From Pseudomonadota bacterium (GTDB taxonomy: Bacteria > Pseudomonadota > Alphaproteobacteria > Rhizobiales > Segnochrobactraceae): a stretch of 18,720 nt of DNA. Location of the stretch: NCBI GenBank assembly GCA_023442215.1, contig JAEZMP010000091.1, forward strand, positions 1-18,720, given 5' to 3'. Both the position numbers and the translations under genes were made by a program. The stretch's first letter is position 1, and each line of letters opens with the position of its first letter. The notes below the pieces were generated by a model. That model was not told where the DNA came from. It was given only the letters and a program-made list of their open reading frames with translations, and searched no databases. Below, piece after piece: positions 8,300 to 15,124 of the stretch.

Positions 8300-8343
8300 G
8301 CCGTCGATGCGGGCCGGCAACCCGGGCCGGGGCTGAAGGATGG

Positions 8344-8369
8344 ACCCGCTTCGCCAGCGCGAGGCGGGT
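8344..8369 (+). promoter_or_regulatory. Intercistronic hairpin between tauA and tauB
   Basis: ACCCGCTTCGC (8344-8354) pairs with GCGAGGCGGGT (8359-8369) around the tetraloop CAGC: 11 bp with one T-G wobble. It lies 45 nt after the tauA stop in an unusually long gap for a tau operon, and no T-run follows. It probably protects tauA mRNA or partly attenuates transcription, so TauA exceeds TauBC. The role is inferred from position. Confidence 0.55.
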
Positions 8370-8507
8370 TCGTCCGGTTGAACCGGCACGCGCCGAGCGG
8401 ATTGTGCCGTCCGCGGTGAATGAAGGACGGCGCCGGAAATCGCTCGCTCCCGGCGAAGCTGAACGTCTGGGCACCCCCCGCCACAGCCACGATCCCGAGG
8501 AACCACC

Positions 8508-9314
8508 ATGACCGGGCAGGCATCGGAACTCGTTCTGGACGACGTCGCGTTTCACTACGACGGTGGCGGGCAGGGCACGCGCCCCGTGCTGGAGGGCATC
8601 TCGCTCAGCCTCTCCGCCGGAGAGTTCGTCGTTGCCATCGGTCGCTCCGGATGCGGCAAGACCACGCTGCTCAATCTCGCCGCTGGTTTCCTGTCTCCGA
8701 CACGCGGCAGGGTGTTACTGAACGGCATTCCTGTCGACGGGCCCGGAAAGGGGCGGGCGGTGGTGTTTCAGGAAGATGCCCTGTTCCCGTGGCTTTCCGC
8801 GCGTGAGAACGTCGCGTTCGCACTGCGCCTGCGTGGGACCGGCGCGGCGGAGCGAGCGCGGCGGGCCGACCGGCTGCTGGCGCAGGTCGGGCTCGACGGT
8901 GCCGGCGACAAGCCGATCTGGGCGCTGTCGGGCGGCATGCGGCAGCGGGTCGGGCTCGCCCGCGCCCTCGCCGCGGAGCCGGCGTTCCTGCTGATGGACG
9001 AGCCGCTCGGCGCGCTCGATGCCATGACCCGCGAACGCATGCAGGAACTGCTGCTGCGGGTATGGTCGGCGAGCGGTACCGGCGCCTTCCTCATCACCCA
9101 CGGCGTCGAGGAGGCCCTGTTCCTGGCGACGCGCATCATCGTCATGGAACCCGGGATCGGCGGGGGACCGGGCCGGATCGTGCGGGACAACCGGTTCGAT
9201 TTCGGTCGCCGCGTCCTCGCCGGAGAGAGCCCCCGCGCCGTCAAATCCGGAGCTGATTTCATTGCCGCCCGCGAACGGCTTCTCGATCAGGTGTTCGCAC
9301 GGGAAACATCATGA
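8508..9314 (+). CDS. tauB: Taurine ABC transporter ATPase TauB
   Basis: Cytoplasmic ATPase of the taurine importer, 268 residues. It has Walker A GRSGCGKT (45-52), Q-loop Gln88 in VVFQEDALFPW, signature LSGGMRQR (140-147), Walker B LLMDE (161-165) with the following PLGALDAMTR, and H-loop His198. The C-terminal segment FGRRVLAGESPRAVKSGADF parallels E. coli TauB and separates it from SsuB and NitT ATPases. The ATG has GAGGA about 6 nt ahead. Its stop overlaps tauC (ATGA). Confidence 0.94.
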   Translation: MTGQASELVLDDVAFHYDGGGQGTRPVLEGISLSLSAGEFVVAIGRSGCGKTTLLNLAAGFLSPTRGRVLLNGIPVDGPGKGRAVVFQEDALFPWLSARENVAFALRLRGTGAAERARRADRLLAQVGLDGAGDKPIWALSGGMRQRVGLARALAAEPAFLLMDEPLGALDAMTRERMQELLLRVWSASGTGAFLITHGVEEALFLATRIIVMEPGIGGGPGRIVRDNRFDFGRRVLAGESPRAVKSGADFIAARERLLDQVFARETS

Positions 9315-10195
9315 GCATCGATATCGAACGCCTCTCCGGCGACGCCCTGGAAGCCGCGCCTCCTGGCGGCATCGCCGTGACCGGCAGGATCGTTGCCGAT
9401 GGTGGCCGCCGGCCGATACGCTTGCCGCGCCTCGGTCTCTCCTCGGCGATATCGCTCCTCACCATTGCCGTGCTCGTGGCGTTGTGGTGGGTCGCGGCCG
9501 AGTGGAAGCTCGTACCGCCGCTCTTTCTGCCGGCACCGTGGTCGGTGTTCGACAAGCTCATCGCCGTCTCGGACAGCGGCTTCGCCGATGCGACGCTCGC
9601 GCAGCATCTCGCCGCGAGCCTGGGGCGCGTGTTCTGCGCTCTGGCTCTGGCGGTTGCGATCTCCGTTCCTGTCGGCTTCGCCATGGGATTGAGCCCGGTC
9701 GGCCGCGGCCTGTTCGATCCCGTCATCGAGTTTCTGCGACCGATCCCGCCGCTCGCCTACCTGCCGCTGGTCGTGATCTGGTTCGGTATCGGAGAACCGG
9801 CCAAGGTCGTGGTCATCACGATCGCCATGGTGGCGCCGATCGTGATCTCCACGGCGACGGGCGTGCGCTCGGTGTCGCAAAGCCGGATCAATGCCGCCCG
9901 GTCGTTCGGCGCGACGCCGCTGCAGGTGTTGCGGTTCGTGGTGCTGCCGAGCGCGCTCGTGGAAATCCTGACCGGGATCCGCATCGCGCTCGGGGCCGGC
10001 TGGTCGACGCTCGTCGCCGCCGAGCTGGTGGCGGCCACACGCGGGCTCGGCTTCATGATCCAGTCGGCGGCGCAGTTCCTGGCGACCGACGTGGTGGTGA
10101 TGGGCATCTGCGTCATCGCCGCCGTCGCCTTCGCGCTCGAGGCCGCGCTACGGTTGCTGCAGCGGCGTCTGGTGCCGTGGGCTGGCCGGGACTGA
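9311..10195 (+). CDS. tauC: Taurine ABC transporter permease TauC
   Basis: Inner-membrane permease, 294 residues, of the taurine/nitrate/sulfonate (BPD_transp_1) family. A roughly 45-residue hydrophilic N-terminus precedes the helices. Segments match E. coli TauC closely: QHLAASLGRVF, FAMGLSPVGRGLFDP, PLVVIWFGIGEPAK, the EAA loop region RINAARSFGATPLQVLRFVV, GWSTLVAAELVAATRGLGFM and RRLVPWAGRD. The start overlaps the tauB stop by four bases. The operon ends here. The next gene on this strand is not tauD, the 2-oxoglutarate taurine dioxygenase that usually follows, and the nearest neighbour is a convergent DUF2293 gene. Confidence 0.94.
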   Translation: MSIDIERLSGDALEAAPPGGIAVTGRIVADGGRRPIRLPRLGLSSAISLLTIAVLVALWWVAAEWKLVPPLFLPAPWSVFDKLIAVSDSGFADATLAQHLAASLGRVFCALALAVAISVPVGFAMGLSPVGRGLFDPVIEFLRPIPPLAYLPLVVIWFGIGEPAKVVVITIAMVAPIVISTATGVRSVSQSRINAARSFGATPLQVLRFVVLPSALVEILTGIRIALGAGWSTLVAAELVAATRGLGFMIQSAAQFLATDVVVMGICVIAAVAFALEAALRLLQRRLVPWAGRD

Positions 10196-10254
10196 AACGG
10201 CCACTTGGGAAGGCAGACTCTGGCGGCTGACGGTTCGGACGCGTCGCACGGCCG

Positions 10255-10626
10255 TCAATCGGGCCGCCCTCTGCGCCAGCTTGCGAGGACATCTCTCATC
10301 TCATCCTCGACGACGAGGCGGGCCTCGTCCTTGGCGAGGCCGTGATATTCGAGCAGGTCGTCGTAGTCGGTGAACTGGTGACGGGCGAAATTGCGCAGCA
10401 CGATCCCGGCCGCCTGCGCGAGCCTGGCGTGAGGCGCCCAGGTCCGCCGCGACACAGCGTCGGCGACCGAGCGGCGGATCGCCGGCGGGCAGTGCGGATA
10501 GTCCAGATCCAGAAAGGCCTGCACGGCTTCCCGGGCGAAATGGCGGCCGGGACCGTCGCCGCTTTCATGCAGAGTGCGCGGGTCCAGGTCACCGTCGTCG
10601 TCCCGGGTCCGTCGCCTGCGTGCCAT
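10255..10626 (-). CDS. DUF2293 domain-containing protein
   Basis: Small basic/acidic cytoplasmic protein of 123 residues and unknown function. A polar, charged N-terminus (MARRRRTRDDDGDLDP) leads into a conserved-looking helical domain: AVQAFLDLDYPHCPPAIRRS, RLAQAAGIVLRNFARHQFTD and YDDLLEYHGLAKDEARLVVE. This is the pattern I associate with DUF2293 in alphaproteobacteria. I chose the ATG at 10626, with AAGG 6 nt upstream, over a longer frame reaching 10938; that extension is Arg/Pro-rich, low-complexity and runs through the terminator hairpin of ssuD. It is convergent with tauC (59 nt apart) and probably unrelated to sulfur metabolism. Confidence 0.7.
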   Translation of the reverse strand: MARRRRTRDDDGDLDPRTLHESGDGPGRHFAREAVQAFLDLDYPHCPPAIRRSVADAVSRRTWAPHARLAQAAGIVLRNFARHQFTDYDDLLEYHGLAKDEARLVVEDEMRDVLASWRRGRPD

Positions 10627-10811
10627 CTCCTGCCTTTTCCCGTGTTCGTTCGGCGGGATGAACCCGTTCCCGGCCGGCGCGGCATCGCAGGAGGATAGCG
10701 CAGGGTTGCCCCGCCGTGCGCGCGCCGTCGACGACGTCTGCCGTGTCTTGGCTGGTCGATATCGAAAGCGGCTCCGTCCACGCCGGTTCGAAGTCAGGCC
10801 GTGAAAGCACA

Positions 10812-10838
10812 CAGGCCGGCGTCGACGACGCCGGCCTG
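10812..10838 (-). terminator. Strong hairpin ending the sfnB-sfnB-ssuD operon
   Basis: CAGGCCGGCGTC (10812-10823) and GACGCCGGCCTG (10827-10838) form a perfect 12-bp stem with a three-base loop. On the minus strand it begins 26 nt after the ancestral ssuD stop at 10865 and is followed by TGTGCTTTC, a weak T-stretch. Its spacing fits the full-length ssuD reading frame, not the premature stop at 11018. It is roughly symmetrical and might also serve plus-strand transcripts. Confidence 0.65.
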
Positions 10839-10864
10839 CTGCCTCCAGCCCTTTTCGGAAGCCG

Positions 10865-11020
10865 TCAGCCCGCCGAGACCGCCTTGCGGTGCGAGGGGGC
10901 GACGACGTTGGCGATGACCTCGCCGAACGGGCCGGCATTGCGGGCGGGCCCGAGATCGTTCCCTGTCGTGCGCTTCAGAGGCAGCTTCGGGAACACCAGC
11001 TCTGCGAAGCGATAGCATTA
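10865..11020 (-). pseudogene. ssuD: C-terminal remnant of ssuD beyond an in-frame TAA
   Basis: On the minus strand the ssuD frame reads ...SGYPHLE, then TAA (11018-11020), and continues without frame change as CYRFAELVFPKLPL, then 36 more codons to TGA at 10865. E. coli SsuD reads [20 protein letters not shown] here, so these 50 codons are the genuine family C-terminus, including the IAN-VVAP stretch near the end that resembles IAN/VAN-xxxP in homologues. A GAA-to-TAA change explains the break. No internal ATG is close enough to restart this piece as a useful protein. Confidence 0.8.
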
Positions 11021-12076
11021 CTCGAGATGCGGGTAGCCGGAGAGAATGAAGCGGTCGATGCCGAGCACCATATATTCCTTCATCCGCTCCGCCACCTCGT
11101 CCGGGTTGCCGACGAGCGCGGTGCCGGCGCCGCCGCGCACCAGTCCGACGCCGGCCCAGAGGTTGGGGCTCACTTCGAGCTTGTCGCGCCGGCCGCCGTG
11201 GAGTTCCGCCATGCGGCGCTGGCCGACGGAATCGAATCGCGAAAAGGCCTTCTGCGCGGTGGCGATGGCTTTGTCGTCGACATGCGCAATCAGGTCGTCC
11301 GCGGCCTTCCAGGCCTCGGCGGAGGTCTCGCGCACGATCACGTGCAGGCGGATGCCGAACGAGAAGGTACGCCCGTGGGCCGCCGCGATCGCCTTGGCGT
11401 TGGCGATCTTGCGTGCCACGGCCTCCGGCGGCTCGCCCCAGGTGAGATAGACGTCGATGTGCTCGGCCGCGGCCTTGTGGCCGGCCTCCGAGGAGCCGCC
11501 GAAATAGAGCGGCGGATAGGGCGACTGCACCGGCGGATAGAGCAGCTTGCCGCCCTCAATGGCGAGGTGCTTGCCCTTGAAGGTGACGTCGGCCTCTCCC
11601 GACAGCAGGCGCCGCCAGATGGTCAGGAATTCGCCGGTCGCTTCGTAGCGCTCGTCATGGTCCCAGAAGCAGCCGTCGCCCTTGAGCTCCTGGGGATCGC
11701 CGCCGGCCACGACATTGATCAGCAGCCGGCCGTTCGAAAGCCGGTCGAGGGTGGCGGCCATCCGCGCCGCGAATGCCGGCTCGGTCAGGCCCGGCCGCAC
11801 GGCGACGAGGAAGCGCAGGCGCTGGGTCAGCGGCACCATCGCCGAGGCGATCACCCAGGAATCCTCGCACGACCGGCCGGTCGGCAGGAGCACGCCGTAG
11901 TAGCCGAGCTCGTCGGCCGCGCGGGCGACCTGGCTGAGATAACCGAGCGTGACGTGGCGCGCGCCGATGTCGCTGCCGAGATAGCGGCCGTCGCCGTGGG
12001 TCGGCAGGAACCAGAGCACGTCCGTTTCGGCAGCGGGCGCCGGAAGATCGAGATCGCTTCGGAAGTCGGTGGTCAT
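11018..12076 (-). CDS. ssuD: FMNH2-dependent alkanesulfonate monooxygenase SsuD, C-terminally truncated
   Basis: Luciferase-like (LLM) TIM-barrel enzyme that uses FMNH2 and O2 to cleave alkanesulfonates to aldehyde and sulfite in the cytoplasm. From ATG 12076 the open frame gives 352 residues against about 381 for E. coli SsuD, and 403 would result without the stop. Near-identical blocks: WFLPTHGDGRYLG, PTGRSCEDSW, AATLDRLSNGR, PPLYFGGSS, YLTWGEPPE, FGIRLHVIVRET and SPNLWAGVGLVRGGAGTALV. Residues matching E. coli Cys54, Arg226, His228, Arg297 and Tyr331 are present (Cys70, Arg243, His245, Arg314, Tyr348). The premature TAA follows the last barrel strand and would remove the closing helix, so the product is probably unstable unless the stop is an error. 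ATG 12091 is an alternative start; neither has a strong ribosome site. It is the last gene of the sfnB-sfnB-ssuD operon. Confidence 0.88.
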   Translation of the reverse strand: MTTDFRSDLDLPAPAAETDVLWFLPTHGDGRYLGSDIGARHVTLGYLSQVARAADELGYYGVLLPTGRSCEDSWVIASAMVPLTQRLRFLVAVRPGLTEPAFAARMAATLDRLSNGRLLINVVAGGDPQELKGDGCFWDHDERYEATGEFLTIWRRLLSGEADVTFKGKHLAIEGGKLLYPPVQSPYPPLYFGGSSEAGHKAAAEHIDVYLTWGEPPEAVARKIANAKAIAAAHGRTFSFGIRLHVIVRETSAEAWKAADDLIAHVDDKAIATAQKAFSRFDSVGQRRMAELHGGRRDKLEVSPNLWAGVGLVRGGAGTALVGNPDEVAERMKEYMVLGIDRFILSGYPHLE

Positions 12077-12100
12077 GTCGATGCGTTCCATTCGAGGGTG

Positions 12101-12150
12101 GTCGGCGGAGGGCGTTGCGCCGCGTCCCGCCGGGAAGCGCGACCGCCGAC
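12101..12150. other. Structured intergenic segment between the second sfnB-like gene and ssuD
   Basis: GTCGGCGG (12101-12108) and CCGCCGAC (12143-12150) form a perfect 8-bp inverted repeat enclosing a smaller hairpin, TCCC/GGGA at 12125-12135. It sits 25 nt upstream of the ssuD start within a 159-nt spacer that otherwise shows nothing. It could stabilise the upstream mRNA or influence ssuD translation; GC-rich DNA yields such pairs by chance, so weight is low. Confidence 0.3.
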
Positions 12151-12235
12151 ACGAACGCATCGAACGCCCGCATCGCCGTGGTCGCGCCGGAACTGCCCCC
12201 GCGCCGGCCAATCACGGCGCGCGGAAAGAGCGGCC

Positions 12236-13528
12236 TCAGATCGCCCCGTGACGGGGCGGGTTGACGTCGTTCAGCCAGTAATTGCCGACGACGCGATACT
12301 TCCAGCGCACGGGGTCGTGCACGGTGTGGGTGCGGGCGTTGCGCCAGTAGCGGTCGAGTCCGTACTCGGCGAGCGTCGAATGGGCGCCGCCGAGTTCGAT
12401 CAGGCGGCTCGAGATGTCGAGCGCGGCATCGTTGGCGGCGATCTTGGCCTCGGCGACGGCGATGGAGGCGGCGGCCACCGTGTCCGGGCTCGGGTCTGCG
12501 CGCGCTTCTTCGACGAAGCGGGCGGACCGCGCGATCAATGCTTCGGCGGCATCGAGCGCGATCTTCGCGGCGCCGATCTCCGCGATGATGTGCGGGTCCT
12601 CGTAGCCGTGATCGAGCCCGCTTTCCTTCCATGGCCGGGTGTAGGCGCGCACGAAACGCACCGCTTCCTCGAACGCGCCGCGGGCGATGCCGAAATCGAT
12701 CGCCGCGTGCATGATCTGGGCGAAGGGTCCCATCGAGGTCGGGCGCTCGAACACCGCCGCGATTGAGACGAGGGCGAACGGATCGACCTCGGCATTCTCG
12801 AACACCGTGCTGCCGGAGCCGGTGGTGCGCTGGCCGAAGCCGGACCAGTCGTCGATCAGCGTCAGACCGGGTGTGTCGCGCGGCAGCAGGGCGATCGTGC
12901 TGCGCCCGTCGTCGGCATTGGCGACGACGGCGATCCAGTGGGCGAACAGGGCGCCGGTGGAATAGAACTTGCGGCCGTCGACGCGATAGCGGTCTCCGAC
13001 GCGGGTGATGCGGGTGGCGTGGTCCTGCGCCGTCCGGGTGCCGCGTTCGGACAGGGCGTTGCCGATGCGTTCGCCGGAGAGGATGCGGTCGTAGAAGAAG
13101 CGCTTCTGAGCCTCTGTGCCTTCCAGCCGCAGGGCCTCGAGGATGAAGAAGTGGTTCTGCGGGATCTGGCCGATGGAGCCGTCGGCCGCTGCGAGAATGG
13201 CGATGACCTCGGCGACGACACCCGCACTCGCCTCCGCGCCGCCGTAGGCCTTCGGCACGGAGATCGCGAACAGGCCCGCGTCCGAGATCAGCTCCAGTTC
13301 CTCATAGGGAAGCTGTCGTTCGCGGTCGCGCAGCGCGGCGTCGCGGGCGATCGTCGCGGCCACTTCATGGGCGACGGCGATCGCCTCCGCCTCCGAGGCG
13401 ATGCGCCGGGCTGGGCGGACCCGGGCTGCCGGGACGCGGAAGGATGCCGGTACGCCCTCGGCCCCACCATCGGCTTCGAGGCCGGCGGCGTTGTCGAGGG
13501 GGGGAGACTTGGCCAGGGAGAGAGGCAT
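12236..13528 (-). CDS. SfnB-family sulfur-acquisition oxidoreductase 2 (DszC-like flavin monooxygenase)
   Basis: Cytoplasmic protein of 430 residues with the acyl-CoA dehydrogenase fold, in the branch with SfnB and DszC whose members act as FMNH2-dependent monooxygenases on sulfones and other organosulfur compounds. In order: a ~40-residue variable leader; the N-terminal helical domain with RDRERQLPYEELELISDAGL and PKAYGGAEAS; SIGQIPQNHFFILEAL; the middle beta domain with GRKFYSTGALFAHWI and WSGFGQRTTGSGS; and a C-terminal helical domain ending DPVRWKYRVVGNYWLN, PPRHGAI. ATG at 13528 has only a weak ribosome site (GCGGAA about 9 nt away). The upstream paralogue overlaps its first 241 nt in another frame. 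The exact substrate is not readable. Confidence 0.87.
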   Translation of the reverse strand: MPLSLAKSPPLDNAAGLEADGGAEGVPASFRVPAARVRPARRIASEAEAIAVAHEVAATIARDAALRDRERQLPYEELELISDAGLFAISVPKAYGGAEASAGVVAEVIAILAAADGSIGQIPQNHFFILEALRLEGTEAQKRFFYDRILSGERIGNALSERGTRTAQDHATRITRVGDRYRVDGRKFYSTGALFAHWIAVVANADDGRSTIALLPRDTPGLTLIDDWSGFGQRTTGSGSTVFENAEVDPFALVSIAAVFERPTSMGPFAQIMHAAIDFGIARGAFEEAVRFVRAYTRPWKESGLDHGYEDPHIIAEIGAAKIALDAAEALIARSARFVEEARADPSPDTVAAASIAVAEAKIAANDAALDISSRLIELGGAHSTLAEYGLDRYWRNARTHTVHDPVRWKYRVVGNYWLNDVNPPRHGAI

Positions 13529-14850
13529 CGTGCGAGTTCCGCTTGAGAAGTCGGGAAAGGAGGCGGCGCGCCGCCGGCCCGTTCGGCCGCCGGGCAGTTC
13601 CAGGCGTGGCGCGGCGGCACCACGCCGTTCAGCACCCAGTTGCCGATGTGGAAATATTTCCAGCGCACCGGGTCGTGCAGCGTGTGGGTGCGCGCGTTGC
13701 GCCAGTGGCGATCGAGGTTGAACTGGCCGAGCGTCGAGCGGGTGCCGGCGAGTTCGTGCAGCTTGTTGGAGGCGAGGATCGCAATGTCGGTGGTCAGCAC
13801 CTTCGCTTCGGCCACGCGGGCCGAGACCTCGGCGACGGCTTCCTCCGTCGGCGCCTCGTAGATGGTGTCGATCGCCTCGCCGGCGCGTTTCAGCAGCGCC
13901 TCGGCGGCGTGGAGCCGGGTCTTGAGGTCGCCGATCTGGGCGATGGTGAACACGTCTTCCGATGCCTGCTCCTTACCGGAATCGATCCAGGGACGGGAGC
14001 GCTCCCGCACGAAGCGGATGGTGTCCTCGATGGCGGCCCGTGCGATGCCGACATCGATCGACGCCTGGATGATCTGCGAGACCGCGCCGTTCGACGACGG
14101 CGAGGCGCCGCCGAGATAGGCGGGGATCACGCCCTCCGCACCCACGCGCACGCCGTCGATCTCGACATTGCCGCTGGCGGTGGTCCGCTGGCCGAACCCG
14201 GACCAGGTGTCGATGATCTTCAGGCCCGGCGCGTCGCGCGGCACGATGGCGAGCACCACGTTGCCGTCGGCGTTGACGGCGCCGATGTGGATGAAGTGGG
14301 CGAACAGCGCGCCGGTCGCATAGAACTTGCGGCCGTTCACCACGAAGTCGCCGTCGCCTGTCGGGCGCAGCGTGGTTTCGAACGCCCCGACATGGCGGCT
14401 GTTCGCCTCTGAGAAGGCGTTGCCGAGCCGGTAGCCCTGCAGCACGCGGCCGAACCACAGCCGCTTCTGCGCCTCGGAGGCTGTGACGCGGATCGCGTCC
14501 AGCGCGGCGAGGTGGTTCTGGGGAATCTGGCCGATGGAGGGATCGGCCGCCGAGATGGTCGCGATGACCTCGGCAAGGGTCGCGAAGGAGACCTGGGCGC
14601 CGCCATAGGCACGCGGCACCGTAATGCCCCAGAGCCCGCTGGCGGAGAAGCGATCGAGTTCGGCGGCCGGGAGGCGGCGCTCTCGATCCCGCTCGGCCGC
14701 GCCCGTGGCGAATTCGCCGGCAAGTGCGCGCGCGACCGCGAGCGCCTCGGCATCCGTCGTGATGCGATGGGCGTCGGGCGAGCGGTTGAACGCCGGCGGT
14801 TCGTCGGTGAACGGCGCGGCGATGGCGGGAGCGGCGTTGGACGTGCTCAT
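13288..14850 (-). CDS. SfnB-family sulfur-acquisition oxidoreductase 1, with aberrant C-terminal extension
   Basis: First gene of the sulfur operon and paralogue of the next one. ATG at 14850 is supported by GAAGG 7 nt upstream. Residues 1-418 are a complete SfnB/DszC-type protein: RDRERRLPAAELDRFSASGL, PRAYGGAQVS, SIGQIPQNHLAALDAI, GRKFYATGALFAHFIHIG, WSGFGQRTTASGN, and the family end DPVRWKYFHIGNWVLNGVVP, PRHAWN (to 13597). Instead of stopping there, the frame continues for 102 residues rich in Pro, Ser and Arg, with no family likeness, through the spacer and 241 nt into the next gene out of frame. The codon after PRHAWN is TGC, one base from TGA, so a lost stop or a sequence error is likely. 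Probable role: FMNH2-dependent oxidation of sulfones/sulfonates. Confidence 0.85.
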   Translation of the reverse strand: MSTSNAAPAIAAPFTDEPPAFNRSPDAHRITTDAEALAVARALAGEFATGAAERDRERRLPAAELDRFSASGLWGITVPRAYGGAQVSFATLAEVIATISAADPSIGQIPQNHLAALDAIRVTASEAQKRLWFGRVLQGYRLGNAFSEANSRHVGAFETTLRPTGDGDFVVNGRKFYATGALFAHFIHIGAVNADGNVVLAIVPRDAPGLKIIDTWSGFGQRTTASGNVEIDGVRVGAEGVIPAYLGGASPSSNGAVSQIIQASIDVGIARAAIEDTIRFVRERSRPWIDSGKEQASEDVFTIAQIGDLKTRLHAAEALLKRAGEAIDTIYEAPTEEAVAEVSARVAEAKVLTTDIAILASNKLHELAGTRSTLGQFNLDRHWRNARTHTLHDPVRWKYFHIGNWVLNGVVPPRHAWNCPAAERAGGAPPPFPTSQAELARCLSPWPSLPPSTTPPASKPMVGPRAYRHPSASRQPGSAQPGASPRRRRRSPSPMKWPRRSPATPRCATANDSFPMRNWS

Positions 14851-15124
14851 GGGTAGCCTTCGGAATGCCTGGGGCGAGCGGGAAGTGCGGCCTTGGTCGA
14901 CGCTTCCCGCCATTCGCCTGCGGGGGAGATCGCGATGGACTCTGCCAGAATATCCAGTTTGTCGATAGAAATAATATTCTTAAATCCGGCCGACCTTGAG
15001 GCGCCGCTTCTGTCCCGCTGAGGCGGGAGCGCTGCCGCCGCCCGGCCTGCGACGACGGCTTTGCCGGGCACGGCTACCACGCGTAGAATGCAGCCCGTCC
15101 CCTTGATCCCGGAGTTGCCGCGCC
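14851..15124. promoter_or_regulatory. Divergent promoter region between sfnB operon and dld
   Basis: A 274-nt divergent spacer. The segment 14947-14985 is strikingly AT-rich. Within it, AGAATAT (14947-14953) and ATATTCT (14974-14980) form a perfect 7-bp inverted repeat, and the core AATAATATT (14970-14978) is shared with the tauA upstream region. The layout suits a LysR-type (CysB/Cbl-like) regulator, but that is inference. On the dld side a small hairpin TCCCGC/GCGGGA lies at 15013-15028. I could not place -35/-10 boxes with confidence on either strand. Confidence 0.45.

Noticed and set aside
10627..10938. N-terminal extension of the DUF2293 frame up to 10938
   Set aside because: The extra 104 residues are low-complexity Arg/Pro-rich and cross the ssuD terminator hairpin and tail; the ATG at 10626 with AAGG upstream fits better.
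11018..11020. Selenocysteine or pyrrolysine decoding at the ssuD stop
   Set aside because: The codon is TAA, which neither system uses, and no SECIS-like element was evident.
10889..12766. A 625-codon open frame on the plus strand opposite ssuD and sfnB 2
   Set aside because: It is a GC-bias shadow. The minus strand there encodes clearly recognisable SsuD and SfnB proteins; the plus-strand product is Arg/Gly/Ala-rich with no family motifs.
13288..13528. Genuine functional fusion or overlapping gene made by the sfnB 1 extension
   Set aside because: The extension has out-of-frame composition and no recognisable domain, so I treat it as a lost stop and not as a designed overlap.
14851..15000. 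Sigma-54 promoter for the sfnB operon, as in Pseudomonas sfn genes
   Set aside because: A TGGCAG occurs on the minus strand, but the matching TTGC element at the proper spacing is absent.
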